Source of the DNA: Gammaproteobacteria bacterium
GTDB taxonomy: Bacteria > Pseudomonadota > Gammaproteobacteria > UBA9214
Assembly: GCA_022340485.1 (NCBI GenBank)
Contig: JAJDNX010000092.1
Span: forward strand, 1 to 46,434
Reading direction: 5' to 3'
Length of the DNA: 46,434 bases
This document shows, one piece after another, positions 1 through 7,605 of the stretch; the stretch's first letter is position 1; the number at the start of each line of letters is the position of its first letter. Under the pieces are notes generated by a model. It was not told the DNA's origin, ran no database searches, and saw only the letters and a program-made list of their open reading frames with translations. The translations under genes and the position numbers were made by a program.

Positions 1-167
1 TCACCAATACCCAGCTTGTGCGCTGGCTTGATACGGCTGCCGTTGAGATGCACCTTGCCACCATTGATCGCTGCCATGGCGAGTGACCGGGTCTTGAAGA
101 AGCGTGCAGCCCAGAGCCACTTGTCTGCGCGGATAGCGGCATGGTTATCTTGTGGCTTCTTCATCAT
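1..167 (-). CDS. hslR: Hsp15-like S4-domain RNA-binding protein (partial)
   Basis: Only the first 55 codons are inside the window; the rest lies off the left edge. The translation begins MMKKPQ and contains a typical S4-domain start (RADKWLWAARFFKTRSLA, then INGGKVHLNGSRIKPAHKLGIG). This matches heat-shock protein 15, which in E. coli binds free 50S subunits carrying nascent chains and helps recycle stalled ribosomes. Two adjacent ATG codons are possible starts (167 and 164), with AGGT a few bases upstream. The stop of the oxidoreductase gene at 244 lies 76 bases upstream in the same direction, so the two may be co-transcribed. Family assignment is by motif recall only, and the C-terminal half cannot be checked. 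Confidence 0.8.
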   Translation of the reverse strand, partial: MMKKPQDNHAAIRADKWLWAARFFKTRSLAMAAINGGKVHLNGSRIKPAHKLGIG

Positions 168-243
168 TGACCTGGCTGTTTGATCGCTTTCTGATCCGGC
201 GTCCGCTGGAATCACGGCTGACCTCATTGAGGGTCGCTGCACT

Positions 244-891
244 TCAGCCGGGTCGGGACTGCTGCGCTTTTGCCCCCTCACTGGCGGCCTTTTGGAATAC
301 CGACAACGGCAAGGCGCCGTCAATGCGTTGCTGCTCACCGAAGAATACCGTTGGTGTGGCACGTACGTCGAGCTCCTGGGCGGCGGCGAAGTACAGTTGC
401 AGGCGTTGTTCATACCGGTCGTCCGTCCAGGCTCGTGTTAGCACACTATCCCGGACTCCCGCAGCGTGTGCCAGTTGCGCCAGGGTGGTTTCATCACCGA
501 TGTTCTGGCCCTCGGTAAAGAAGGCCGCGAACAGGCGACGATGCAAGGCATAAAAGATTTCGGCACCGGCCTCTTTGGCGGCTTCCGCGAGTAACAGCGC
601 CTTGTGTGAATTGGTGGTAAAGGTATGAGGCCGGAAGGTAATACCCTCCTCGGCAGCCAGTGTCGCCAGGTTCTCCATCATGATCTGCCAGCGGCTTTCG
701 GAATACCCCAGCGCAGCGGTATCCATGCCGGTTGCGGGTGTATCCGGGTGTATTTCGAGGAAACACCAGTTGATTTTCAGATTGTAGTCATCCCGCAGCC
801 GATCCAGACGCACATCACCGATATAGCAGAACGGGCAGATGTAATCGGTAAAGACGGTAGCCAGGAGTGCCGGTTTTTCCGATTTGGACAT
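244..891 (-). CDS. DsbA-family (FrnE-like) thiol oxidoreductase
   Basis: A 215-residue cytoplasmic protein of the DsbA/FrnE/2-hydroxychromene-2-carboxylate isomerase fold. The thioredoxin-like active site CPFC is at residues 19-22, after a first beta strand (ATVFTDYI). The cis-proline loop near the C-terminus is seen as RATPTVFF. There is no signal peptide, which argues against a periplasmic DsbA and for a FrnE/YwbO-type oxidoreductase. The start at 891 is chosen because AGGAG lies six bases upstream; an in-frame ATG seven codons further up has no ribosome site. It follows htpG in the same direction after two hairpins. The substrate cannot be told from sequence. Confidence 0.85.
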   Translation of the reverse strand: MSKSEKPALLATVFTDYICPFCYIGDVRLDRLRDDYNLKINWCFLEIHPDTPATGMDTAALGYSESRWQIMMENLATLAAEEGITFRPHTFTTNSHKALLLAEAAKEAGAEIFYALHRRLFAAFFTEGQNIGDETTLAQLAHAAGVRDSVLTRAWTDDRYEQRLQLYFAAAQELDVRATPTVFFGEQQRIDGALPLSVFQKAASEGAKAQQSRPG

Positions 892-911
892 GTGCACTCC
901 TAACATCAGCA

Positions 912-967
912 CGGGGAAATCACCCCGGATTACCCCTCTCCCCAGACTTCTGCCTCAGGGGGAGGGG
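912..967 (-). terminator. Paired GC hairpins downstream of htpG
   Basis: Just past the htpG stop, the arms at 933-943 and 958-967 form about ten GC-rich pairs with one bulge. A second five-pair hairpin follows (912-916 with 923-927). Neither has a run of T on the minus strand, so this is at best a factor-assisted terminator or an RNA-stabilising element. It could equally be a degenerate copy of a dispersed GC-rich repeat. Confidence 0.35.
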
Positions 968-974
968 CTATGTT

Positions 975-2864
975 TCATTTCGTCATTTCCTGCAACAGGT
1001 CATTGAGGCGATTGACAAAGGCAACCGGATCTTCGAGTTGACCGCCTTCACTCAACATGGCCTGGTCAAGCAGCACGTTAGCCCAGCTGCTGAAACGCAC
1101 CTCATCGCTTTCATCCCTGAGACGGCTGACCAGCGGGTGCGTTGGATTGATCTCCAGATCGGGTTTGCTGACCGGCACATCGTGACCTGCCTGTTTGAGC
1201 ATTTGCTGCATGTGTACGGCCATGTCATGCTCACCCATCACCAGGCACGACGGCGAGTCGGTGAGACGCTGGCTGACCCGCACGGTGTTAACCCGTTCAG
1301 CAAGCACCTCCTGCATGCGTTTGACAAGATCAGCGAACTCACCCTTGGTTTCCTCGGCCTTCTTCTTCTCCGCTTCGTCAGCCAGCTTGTCGAGATCCAG
1401 TTCGCCCTTGGCAACAGATGCCAGTTTCTTGTCCTTGTATTCGGTCAGGTGGGAAACCAGCCATTCATCAACACGATCGGATAACAGCAGTACTTCGATG
1501 CCCTTGCGCCGGAATATCTGCAGGTGCGGGCTGTTTTTTGCTGCCGCGAAGCTGTCAGCCGTCACGTAGTAGATCGTGTCCTGACCCTCCTTCATGCGGC
1601 CAATATAGTCATCCAGCGATACCGTCTGCTCCTCGCTGTCGTTTTCCGTGGTTGCAAAGCGCAGCAAGCCGGCGATGCGGTCGCGGTTGGCAAAATCCTC
1701 GCCGGGTCCTTCTTTCAAAACCTTGCCAAACTGCTTCCAGAAGTCCTTGTAGAGTTCCGGTTCATCCTTCGCCATCGATTCCAGCAAGCCAAGAACCTTC
1801 TTTACAGATCCGGAACGGATGGTGTCGATCAGCTTATTGTGCTGCAGTATTTCGCGCGATACGTTCAGCGGCAGGTCGTCCGAATCCACCAGTCCACGTA
1901 CAAATCGCATGTAATACGGCATCAATTGCTCGGCATCATCCATAATGAAGACGCGACGTACATACAGCTTGATACCATGACGGCTATCCCTGTCGTAGAG
2001 ATCAAAGGGTGCACGCGAGGGAATATAGAACAGGGTCTTGTAGGACTGGTTGCCTTCCACATGACTGTGCACCCATTTCATCGGGTCTTCGAAGTCATGG
2101 GCAACGTGCTTGTAGAATTCCTTGTATTCCTCGTCGCTCACTTCTGTACGCGGCCGGGTCCACAATGCGGATGCCTTGTTAACCGCTTCGTAGACCGGCT
2201 CCTTGTCTTTTTCGGGTTCACTGAGCATTTCAATCGACAGCGGAATATGGTCGGAATACTTGTGGATAATGTTCTTCAGGCGATAGCTTTCAAGAAATTC
2301 ATCCTCACCCTCACGCAGGTGCAATACCACTTCCGTACCGCGCCGCGCCTTCTCGACCGTCTCCAGGGTAAATTCACCGTCACCGGCGGAACTCCACAGA
2401 ACCCCATGCTCGGCACCAAGACCGGCCCGGCGCGTCGTCAGTGTTACCCGGTCAGCAACGATAAAAGCCGAATAGAAACCAACGCCAAACTGGCCAATCA
2501 GCTGACTGTCCCTGGCCTGGTCACCGGTGAGCGACTCAAAAAACTGCCGTGTACCGGATTTAGCAATGGTTCCAATATTGTCGACCACATCATCGCGCGT
2601 CATACCAATACCGGTATCCGTGACCGTTATGGTGCGTGCCTGCTTGTCAAAATCGACACGGATACGCAATTCGGTATCGTCTTCATACAGCTTGTCATTG
2701 GCCAGTGCTTCAAAACGAAGTTTGTCGCAGGCGTCAGAGGCGTTGGAGATGAGCTCGCGCAGGAAAATTTCCTTGTTGGAATACAACGAATGAATCATCA
2801 GCTGCAACAGCTGTTTTACTTCGGTTTGAAATTCGAGGGTTTCTTTCTGGCTATCAACCGTCAT
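975..2864 (-). CDS. htpG: Chaperone HtpG (bacterial Hsp90)
   Basis: A 629-residue Hsp90-family ATP-dependent chaperone of the cytoplasm, full length for the family (E. coli HtpG is 624). The N-terminal GHKL ATPase domain shows [19 protein letters not shown], the [12 protein letters not shown] helix with the catalytic Glu before it (LREL), DTGIGM and [15 protein letters not shown]. The middle domain has the [11 protein letters not shown] segment with the conserved Arg, and a C-terminal dimerisation region follows. Its ATG overlaps the ogt stop by four bases (ATGA), with AGAGGA upstream. A heat-shock-type promoter at 2903-2930 lies about 40-65 bases before the start, so expression is probably induced by heat independently of ogt. 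Confidence 0.98.
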   Translation of the reverse strand: MTVDSQKETLEFQTEVKQLLQLMIHSLYSNKEIFLRELISNASDACDKLRFEALANDKLYEDDTELRIRVDFDKQARTITVTDTGIGMTRDDVVDNIGTIAKSGTRQFFESLTGDQARDSQLIGQFGVGFYSAFIVADRVTLTTRRAGLGAEHGVLWSSAGDGEFTLETVEKARRGTEVVLHLREGEDEFLESYRLKNIIHKYSDHIPLSIEMLSEPEKDKEPVYEAVNKASALWTRPRTEVSDEEYKEFYKHVAHDFEDPMKWVHSHVEGNQSYKTLFYIPSRAPFDLYDRDSRHGIKLYVRRVFIMDDAEQLMPYYMRFVRGLVDSDDLPLNVSREILQHNKLIDTIRSGSVKKVLGLLESMAKDEPELYKDFWKQFGKVLKEGPGEDFANRDRIAGLLRFATTENDSEEQTVSLDDYIGRMKEGQDTIYYVTADSFAAAKNSPHLQIFRRKGIEVLLLSDRVDEWLVSHLTEYKDKKLASVAKGELDLDKLADEAEKKKAEETKGEFADLVKRMQEVLAERVNTVRVSQRLTDSPSCLVMGEHDMAVHMQQMLKQAGHDVPVSKPDLEINPTHPLVSRLRDESDEVRFSSWANVLLDQAMLSEGGQLEDPVAFVNRLNDLLQEMTK

Positions 2865-3421
2865 GCGTGCAAATTCCTCTGTTTGACCTGAATGTGTCCT
2901 TTAGTTGGGGACTTGCTGCAGATTTTCAAGGGCGGGGTCGTGATACCCTCGTGGTTGAGCAACCATTGCTTGCGCTGAACCTCAAGACCATCGGTGCTGC
3001 CTGAGTAGCCACCGATACCTGTAGCACCGATCACACGGTGGCACGGTACGATGATGGGAATCGGGTTTTGGCGGCAGGCGTTCCCCACAGCGCGGGCGCC
3101 ACTGCCCAGAGAGGCAGCCAGTTCGCCGTAGGTGAGTGTCTGGCCCGCCACTATGCGCGTCAGTGCCTCCCAGACGCGACACTGGAAGGCGGTACCCTGC
3201 AGGTCTAGCGCCAGCGTGAAGTGGTGGCCGGGATGACTGAAGAACCGGGCAAGCTGTGATGTGACTTGCCGAGCGAAGGCGGTCGCTGGTGCCTTTAACG
3301 GAACCTTACTGGGAACGTATTCCAGCCGGCTGACACGGTTGTCACGGCAGCAGATACCCAGGCGGCCAAGGTCGGAGTCCATGACTGCATCGTAGATGTA
3401 TGCGGATGCCATCGACTGCAT
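2861..3421 (-). CDS. ogt: Methylated-DNA--protein-cysteine methyltransferase (Ogt/MGMT)
   Basis: Suicide DNA-repair protein that transfers the alkyl group from O6-alkylguanine to its own cysteine. The active-site motif PCHRVIG is present with the acceptor Cys near residue 127. The Arg-finger/helix region ([12 protein letters not shown]) and the TYGELA segment with the [15 protein letters not shown] stretch before it are also seen, as is the closing [23 protein letters not shown]. After that canonical end, about 27 extra residues ([12 protein letters not shown] and on) extend the frame into the htpG promoter and overlap its start codon. The start at 3421 is five bases from GAGG; ATGs at 3424 and 3412 are alternatives. 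No promoter is obvious in the short space after the rplS terminator, so it may depend on read-through. Confidence 0.93.
   Translation of the reverse strand: MQSMASAYIYDAVMDSDLGRLGICCRDNRVSRLEYVPSKVPLKAPATAFARQVTSQLARFFSHPGHHFTLALDLQGTAFQCRVWEALTRIVAGQTLTYGELAASLGSGARAVGNACRQNPIPIIVPCHRVIGATGIGGYSGSTDGLEVQRKQWLLNHEGITTPPLKICSKSPTKGHIQVKQRNLHA
2903..2930 (-). promoter_or_regulatory. Sigma-32 (RpoH) heat-shock promoter for htpG
   Basis: On the minus strand CTTGAAA (2930-2924) is followed by exactly 13 bases and CCCCAACT (2910-2903). The E. coli sigma-32 consensus is CTTGAAA, 13-15 bases, CCCCATnT, so the -35 is perfect and the -10 nearly so. The predicted start near 2896 gives a leader of about 30 bases before the htpG ATG at 2864. 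The element lies within the last codons of ogt. htpG is an established RpoH regulon member in E. coli. Confidence 0.85.
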
Positions 3422-3444
3422 CATGTCCTCTCTCCCACCCCCCC

Positions 3445-3478
3445 AAAAAAAACGGGCACCCTGTGTGCGGGTACCCGT
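3445..3478 (-). terminator. Rho-independent terminator of the rpsP-rplS operon
   Basis: Arms at 3469-3478 and 3452-3461 form a ten-pair stem with one G-U wobble. They are followed on the minus strand by an uninterrupted run of T (3451-3445). The element lies 34 bases past the rplS stop. Confidence 0.92.
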
Positions 3479-3511
3479 TATTTTAGCGCGTCACGCTCTA
3501 TCTTGCGTGCC

Positions 3512-3856
3512 TTAGAGTTTTTCCTTGATTCTTGCAGACTTACCGGACAACTCGCGCAGATAATAGAGCTTGGCGCGGCGCACATCACCCCGCCGCTTGA
3601 CCGCGATGGATCCGATGGCAGGACTGTGAGTCTGGAAAACACGCTCAACACCCTCGCCATGTGAAATCTTCCGCACGGTAAAGGCAGAATTCATGCCACG
3701 GTTGCGCTTGGCAATCACAATACCTTCAAACGCCTGCAGTCGCTCACGCGCGCCTTCCTTGACCTTTACCTGTACAGTGACGGTATCTCCCGGGCTGAAT
3801 TCCGGGATATCCTGTTTCATCTGCTCCTGTTCAAGCTGTGCGATTATGTTGCTCAT
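3512..3856 (-). CDS. rplS: 50S ribosomal protein L19
   Basis: A 114-residue L19, matching the usual length. It sits at the 30S-50S interface. Recognisable stretches are [52 protein letters not shown] and [20 protein letters not shown]. The start at 3856 is chosen by family length and a GAGG eight bases upstream; a longer frame to 3895 would add 13 unrelated residues. It is the last gene of rpsP-rimM-trmD-rplS, 39 bases after trmD and just before a strong terminator. Confidence 0.98.
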   Translation of the reverse strand: MSNIIAQLEQEQMKQDIPEFSPGDTVTVQVKVKEGARERLQAFEGIVIAKRNRGMNSAFTVRKISHGEGVERVFQTHSPAIGSIAVKRRGDVRRAKLYYLRELSGKSARIKEKL

Positions 3857-3895
3857 GACTGATCCTCTGGGTTCTGATAATGGGTGATTGATCAC

Positions 3896-4639
3896 TCAAT
3901 TACCCGACTCGTACTCACAAATAAATTCGTTTAGCAAAAGCTGCTGCTCTTCATCGAGCTGCAGGTCTTGCAGTAACTCCGGTCGCCGCTGCCAGGTTCG
4001 ACCCAGCGCCTGCTTGTGACGCCAACGCCTGATATCGGCATGGTTGCCACAGGTTAGCACCTCCGGCACGCGCAGACCTTCAATCTCTTCCGGCCGCGTG
4101 TAGTGCGGATAATCCAGCAGACCTTCCATGAAGGAGTCTTGCTGCGCCGAATCCGCATCACCCAGTGCCCCGGGTAACAGCCGGGTCACTGCGTCCATCA
4201 CGATCAGGGCCGGTAACTCACCGCCGCTGAGGACGTAATCGCCGACCGACAGCTCTTCATCCACCTCCAGCCTGATCAGGCGTTCATCGATGCCTTCATA
4301 ACGCCCGGCAACCAGGATGATACGCTCAAGGCCGGCAAGTTGCTTCGCCCTGCCCTGATCAAACCTGTTACCCTGTGGAGACAGATAGATAACCGGTGCC
4401 GGGACATCCTCCGCCTTTGCCCGCTGAATGGCGGCACGCAGTGGCTGCACCTGCATAACCATTCCGGGGCCGCCACCATAGGGTCGGTCATCAACACCCC
4501 GGTGCTTGTCCTCGCTGTAATCCCGCGGGTTCCAGGTCTCCAGCAGCAGCAGCCCGCGCTCGATGGCCCGCCCCTGGATTCCGTAAGCAGCCTGTTCCCG
4601 AATCATCTCGGGGAACAGGGTTACAACATCAATCCGCAT
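3896..4639 (-). CDS. trmD: tRNA (guanine37-N1)-methyltransferase TrmD
   Basis: A 247-residue SPOUT-class enzyme that makes m1G37 in tRNAs reading CNN codons from S-adenosylmethionine, preventing +1 frameshifts. The trefoil-knot SAM site is visible as [13 protein letters not shown] and [14 protein letters not shown]. The early motif [14 protein letters not shown] and the late [11 protein letters not shown] are also diagnostic. It starts 11 bases after the rimM stop with only a weak ribosome site, which suggests translational coupling in the operon. Confidence 0.98.
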   Translation of the reverse strand: MRIDVVTLFPEMIREQAAYGIQGRAIERGLLLLETWNPRDYSEDKHRGVDDRPYGGGPGMVMQVQPLRAAIQRAKAEDVPAPVIYLSPQGNRFDQGRAKQLAGLERIILVAGRYEGIDERLIRLEVDEELSVGDYVLSGGELPALIVMDAVTRLLPGALGDADSAQQDSFMEGLLDYPHYTRPEEIEGLRVPEVLTCGNHADIRRWRHKQALGRTWQRRPELLQDLQLDEEQQLLLNEFICEYESGN

Positions 4640-4650
4640 CGTTCACAGGG

Positions 4651-5175
4651 CTAGAAATCAGGATCCCAGTCAACCCGGATTCTCCGCGATTCGAGATCGA
4701 CTGATTCAACAACCTGTTCCCTTATAAAGGGAACCAGGTATTCCTGCTCCCCTTTAACCACCATCACATCATTGGCACCGGTCTCGAACAGATGGTCTAC
4801 AACACCGAGCACCTGACCATCCCGGGTAACCACCTGCAGGCCAATCAGGTCACTCCAGTAATATTCGTCCGCCTCGGGTGGCGGTAACTGACTTCGATAG
4901 ATACCAATGTCGGTTCCCGTCAGGGCAGCAGCCGCATCGCGATCACGGCACCCTTCCAGTTGTACCACCAGGCCCTTGCCATGGGGACGGCCGTCAACTG
5001 GTTTTGTCGGCTGCCAGTCCCCACCCAGCTTCAGGTACCAGGGTGAATAATCCAGCAGGTTATCCACCATGGCCGTGTATGCGTTTACTCGTACCCAACC
5101 CTTGACACCAAAGGGTGAGGCGATGCGTCCCATGATCAACAGTTCGTCTTGCGAACCCTTGCCGTCTTGGTCCAT
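4651..5175 (-). CDS. rimM: 16S rRNA processing protein RimM
   Basis: A 174-residue ribosome maturation factor that binds S19 and assists folding of the 30S head. The N-terminal beta barrel shows MGRIASPFGVKGWVRV, the middle LVVQLEGCRDRDAAAALTGTDIGI, and the PRC-type C-terminal barrel EYYWSDLIGLQVVT through DVMVVKGEQEYLVPFI. The ATG at 5175 has GGAG directly abutting it, which is poor spacing. An ATG 14 codons downstream fits the family start (MGRIASPFG) better by alignment but has no ribosome site, so the start is uncertain. It lies between rpsP and trmD. Confidence 0.96.
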   Translation of the reverse strand: MDQDGKGSQDELLIMGRIASPFGVKGWVRVNAYTAMVDNLLDYSPWYLKLGGDWQPTKPVDGRPHGKGLVVQLEGCRDRDAAAALTGTDIGIYRSQLPPPEADEYYWSDLIGLQVVTRDGQVLGVVDHLFETGANDVMVVKGEQEYLVPFIREQVVESVDLESRRIRVDWDPDF

Positions 5176-5213
5176 CTCCGATCAGAGCACACAACCGACC
5201 AAACAAACGATAC

Positions 5214-5462
5214 TTACTGTTGTGTCCGCTGGTCCTTCAGCAGCTTTTCAACACGCGGGGACACCTGAGCACCCTGGGCTGTCCAGTGATCAGCACGTTC
5301 GGTATCCAGGCGCAGACGCTCTTCACCACCGACGGCAACCGGATTAAAAAAGCCAATACGTTCGATGTAACGGCCATCCCGGCGGTTACGGCTGTCAGTC
5401 ACCACAATGTGGTAAAAGGGACGCTTCTTGGCGCCACTGCGTGACATTCTGATCGTCACCAT
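5214..5462 (-). CDS. rpsP: 30S ribosomal protein S16
   Basis: An 82-residue S16, standard length, essential for early 30S assembly. The start [21 protein letters not shown] and [19 protein letters not shown] are hallmark sequences. It opens the rpsP-rimM-trmD-rplS operon. A candidate promoter at 5543-5570 gives a leader of about 75 bases. Confidence 0.98.
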   Translation of the reverse strand: MVTIRMSRSGAKKRPFYHIVVTDSRNRRDGRYIERIGFFNPVAVGGEERLRLDTERADHWTAQGAQVSPRVEKLLKDQRTQQ

Positions 5463-5542
5463 AAGAATCTATATCCTCTGAACTCTGAAAAAATGTGCCG
5501 TCAGGCGCAAGCCATTGACCAGCAACCGTTGAAAACCGCGCA

Positions 5543-5570
5543 ATTCTACGCGATTCCCTGAAAAAGTGAA
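5543..5570 (-). promoter_or_regulatory. Sigma-70 promoter for the rpsP operon
   Basis: The minus strand has TTCACT (5570-5565, four of six matches to TTGACA), a 16-base spacer and TAGAAT (5548-5543, five of six). A GC-rich discriminator TGCGCGG follows. GC-rich discriminators are typical of stringently controlled ribosomal promoters. The rpsF promoter at 29199-29227 has the same CGCG-TAGAAT-GCGC layout. Confidence 0.55.
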
Positions 5571-5731
5571 GAGGCACCGGGTATTTAGCAGCAAGTGAAT
5601 TCAATTCCCTTGGTTGAGTCGAATGCTCAGTCAGCTGTCGGCATTTATTACAGTAATAGACAAAAGTCATTTTCGGACCGTTAGAATATCTTAACTTATT
5701 GTATAATATGAACTTATTATTTATGCGATGA

Positions 5732-5748
5732 TGCGCCATAATGGCGCA
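5732..5748. promoter_or_regulatory. Palindrome upstream of the sigma-54 promoter
   Basis: TGCGCCAT (5732-5739), a central A, then ATGGCGCA (5741-5748) form a perfect 8+8 palindrome. It lies about 107 bases before the -24 element, a usual distance for an enhancer-protein site. It is followed by a partly T-rich stretch, so it might instead act as a weak terminator. Confidence 0.4.
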
Positions 5749-5774
5749 GGTTTCTTTGACCTTGTCGAATTTCC

Positions 5775-5788
5775 TTACGAATGCGTAA
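5775..5788. promoter_or_regulatory. TTACG-N4-CGTAA palindrome, possible activator site
   Basis: TTACG (5775-5779) and CGTAA (5784-5788) are perfect inverted arms about 65-80 bases before the -24 box at 5855, or about -92 to -105 from the predicted start. AT-rich DNA between it and the promoter could take a bending protein such as IHF. The function is inferred from position only. Confidence 0.35.
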
Positions 5789-5852
5789 TAAACATCATCC
5801 GTAACCCGGATGCAATTATTCTTCTTATTGATTTTATAGAAATTTTAGCTAG

Positions 5853-5869
5853 TTGGCACACCCATTGCT
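5853..5869 (+). promoter_or_regulatory. Sigma-54 (RpoN) -24/-12 promoter
   Basis: The plus strand reads TTGGCACACCCATTGCT. GG at 5855-5856 and GC at 5867-5868 are separated by exactly ten bases, and both halves match the TGGCAC-N5-TTGCW consensus. The predicted transcription start is near 5880. No protein gene follows on this strand before 7606; a terminator follows at 6043-6068. Confidence 0.75.
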
Positions 5870-5879
5870 AAGTAATCAT

Positions 5880-6068
5880 GCGAGCAGAGAAGAAAAACGA
5901 TCCCGGTGGAGGTAGCAATACGACGCACTAAGAATAAGAGCTCATTGCAACGATAATAAGAAATTTTTTTGCGCAACGGCACATGGCAATGACACAAGAC
6001 CATAATAATCTATTGTAACTAACCGACTTAGCGCAGTATTCGACGGTGGCATTGCCACCGTTTTTATT
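5880..6068 (+). ncRNA. Predicted sigma-54-dependent small RNA, about 190 nt
   Basis: Bounded by the sigma-54 promoter at 5853-5869 and an intrinsic terminator at 6043-6068, in a 647-base gap with no convincing protein gene. The gap is AT-rich compared with its neighbours. An ATG at 5878 opens a 17-codon frame but lies at or before the predicted transcript start. A second frame of 11 codons (5983-6018) has no ribosome site. The TGGCAATG at 5984-5991 can pair with CATTGCCA at 6050-6057 inside the terminator, so the RNA could form alternative folds. No known RNA family was recognised. The rest of the gap (5463-5852) holds the rpsP leader, its promoter and two palindromes. Confidence 0.5.
6043..6068 (+). 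terminator. Intrinsic terminator of the orphan plus-strand transcript
   Basis: A seven- to eight-pair stem (6043-6050 with 6054-6061) with a three-base loop, then T-rich DNA on the plus strand (TTTTTATTT). The minus strand has no T-run after the hairpin, so it serves the plus strand rather than ffh. Confidence 0.8.
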
Positions 6069-6109
6069 TGCGGGAAAGAAATTCCTGTTGTTAGGCAAGC
6101 AGCCCCGGG

Positions 6110-7471
6110 TCAGAAAGGAAACCCCTGCCCGTTTTGCGGCAACTTGCCCTTCATGCCACGAAGCATCTTGCCCATGCCACCCTTGGACACCTTTTTCATC
6201 ATCTTCTGCATCTGCAGGTGCTGTTTCAGAAGACGATTCACATCCTGTACCTGCGTGCCCGAACCGGCCGCAATGCGACGCCGTCGCGAACCCTTGATGA
6301 CGGCAGGAAATTTTCGTTCCTGTGGCGTCATGGAATTTATAATCGCCTTCATGCGGTGAACCTGGCTGTCATCCAACATGGCATTCTTCGGCAACTGCCC
6401 CATGCCCGGCATCTTGTCCATCAGTCCGGCCAACCCCCCCATACTGAGCATCTGATCGAGCTGATCGCGGAAATCATTCATATCAAAGCCCTTGCCTCCG
6501 GAGATCTTCTTGGCAAGCTTTTCGACCTGTTCCTTGTCGACCTTCTGCTCCGCTTCCTCGACGAGGCTGAGTATATCCCCCATGCCAAGGATGCGTGAGG
6601 CGATGCGCTCAGGATGAAAGGCCTCCAGTGCTGCAGTCTTTTCTCCAACACCGAGAAACTTGATCGGTTTGCCGGTTATCGCACGGATCGACAGGGCTGC
6701 ACCACCGCGTGCATCACCGTCCGCCTTGGTAAGGATGACACCGGTTAGCGGCAGCACCTCGTCAAACGTTCTGGCAGTTTTGGCTGCATCCTGACCGGTC
6801 ATGCTGTCAACCACGAACAGTGTTTCCACCGGCTGGACTGCGTCATGTACCCGGCGTATTTCATCCATCATGTCATTGTCGATATGCAGGCGACCGGCTG
6901 TATCAATGATCACCACATCAAGATGCTGCTTGCGCGCGTGGGAAATCGCATTCTCTGCGATCCTGACCGGATCCTGGTCAGTCGCACTGGGAAAGAACAC
7001 GGCCCCGACTTCACCGGCCAGCGTCTGCAACTGCTCGATGGCAGCAGGCCGATAGATATCGCAGCTGACAACCAGTACAGATTTCTTTTCCCTTTCTATC
7101 AGCATGCGAGCCAGCTTGGCTGTACTAGTTGTCTTGCCTGAACCCTGCAACCCTGCCATCAGGATGAGGGCCGGTGGCCGTACATTCAGATTCAGGCCAT
7201 CATTGGCCTCCCCCATCATGTGGACCAGTTCTTGATTGACCACCTTCACCAGCATCTGTCCTGGTGACAGGCTCTTCAGCACCTCCTGCCCGGATGCCCG
7301 TTCGCGTACCCGGTCAATAAATTCCTTGACTACCGGCAAGGCCACATCGGCCTCCAGCAGGGCCATGCGCACGTCCCGCAAGGCGTCCTTGATGTTGTCT
7401 TCGCTCAGGCGACCCTGTCCACGCAGGTTCCTGATGGTTCTGGACAACCGGTCAGTTAGATTGTCAAACAT
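6110..7471 (-). CDS. ffh: Signal recognition particle GTPase Ffh (SRP54)
   Basis: A 453-residue SRP protein that binds 4.5S RNA and signal anchors of nascent membrane proteins and docks with FtsY. The N domain starts MFDNLTDRLSRTIRNLRG. The NG GTPase shows the P-loop GLQGSGKTTSTAKLA, then DIYRPAAIEQL, IIDTAGRLHID and LTKADGDARGG. The methionine-rich M domain near the end (QLDQMLSMGG, HLQMQKMMKKVSKGGM) carries the RNA and signal-peptide groove. The start at 7471 matches the family start; a longer frame to 7495 is not needed. It has its own promoter candidate at 7516-7546. Confidence 0.98.
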   Translation of the reverse strand: MFDNLTDRLSRTIRNLRGQGRLSEDNIKDALRDVRMALLEADVALPVVKEFIDRVRERASGQEVLKSLSPGQMLVKVVNQELVHMMGEANDGLNLNVRPPALILMAGLQGSGKTTSTAKLARMLIEREKKSVLVVSCDIYRPAAIEQLQTLAGEVGAVFFPSATDQDPVRIAENAISHARKQHLDVVIIDTAGRLHIDNDMMDEIRRVHDAVQPVETLFVVDSMTGQDAAKTARTFDEVLPLTGVILTKADGDARGGAALSIRAITGKPIKFLGVGEKTAALEAFHPERIASRILGMGDILSLVEEAEQKVDKEQVEKLAKKISGGKGFDMNDFRDQLDQMLSMGGLAGLMDKMPGMGQLPKNAMLDDSQVHRMKAIINSMTPQERKFPAVIKGSRRRRIAAGSGTQVQDVNRLLKQHLQMQKMMKKVSKGGMGKMLRGMKGKLPQNGQGFPF

Positions 7472-7515
7472 GTTCTTTACAGCTCCTGGATACACCGCGA
7501 AAAAATTGAACTGCG

Positions 7516-7546
7516 ATTATAGCGTCAAAAATCGACACAACGGCAA
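7516..7546 (-). promoter_or_regulatory. Sigma-70 promoter candidate for ffh
   Basis: A perfect TATAAT on the minus strand (7521-7516) about 45 bases before the ffh ATG. The best -35 is TTGCCG (7546-7541) at a long 19-base spacing, so the -10 is convincing and the -35 is not. Confidence 0.45.
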
Positions 7547-7605
7547 TACGGGCATACCGACAGGCAATACTTCAATGCCAACGACAGTTATGTCATTATC
7601 CCGGC

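Noticed and set aside
1524-2891. 455-codon plus-strand frame opposite htpG
   Set aside because: Fully antisense to a highly conserved gene, with no recognisable domain; a codon-usage shadow.
5395-5739. 114-codon minus-strand frame overlapping the start of rpsP, with YYCNKCRQL resembling a zinc ribbon
   Set aside because: It runs through the rpsP promoter and overlaps rpsP out of frame. It has only one CxxC pair and AT-rich codons.
5878-5931. 17-codon frame (MRAEKKNDPGGGS) at the sigma-54 start
   Set aside because: Its ATG lies at or before the predicted transcription start and has no ribosome site, so translation is unlikely.
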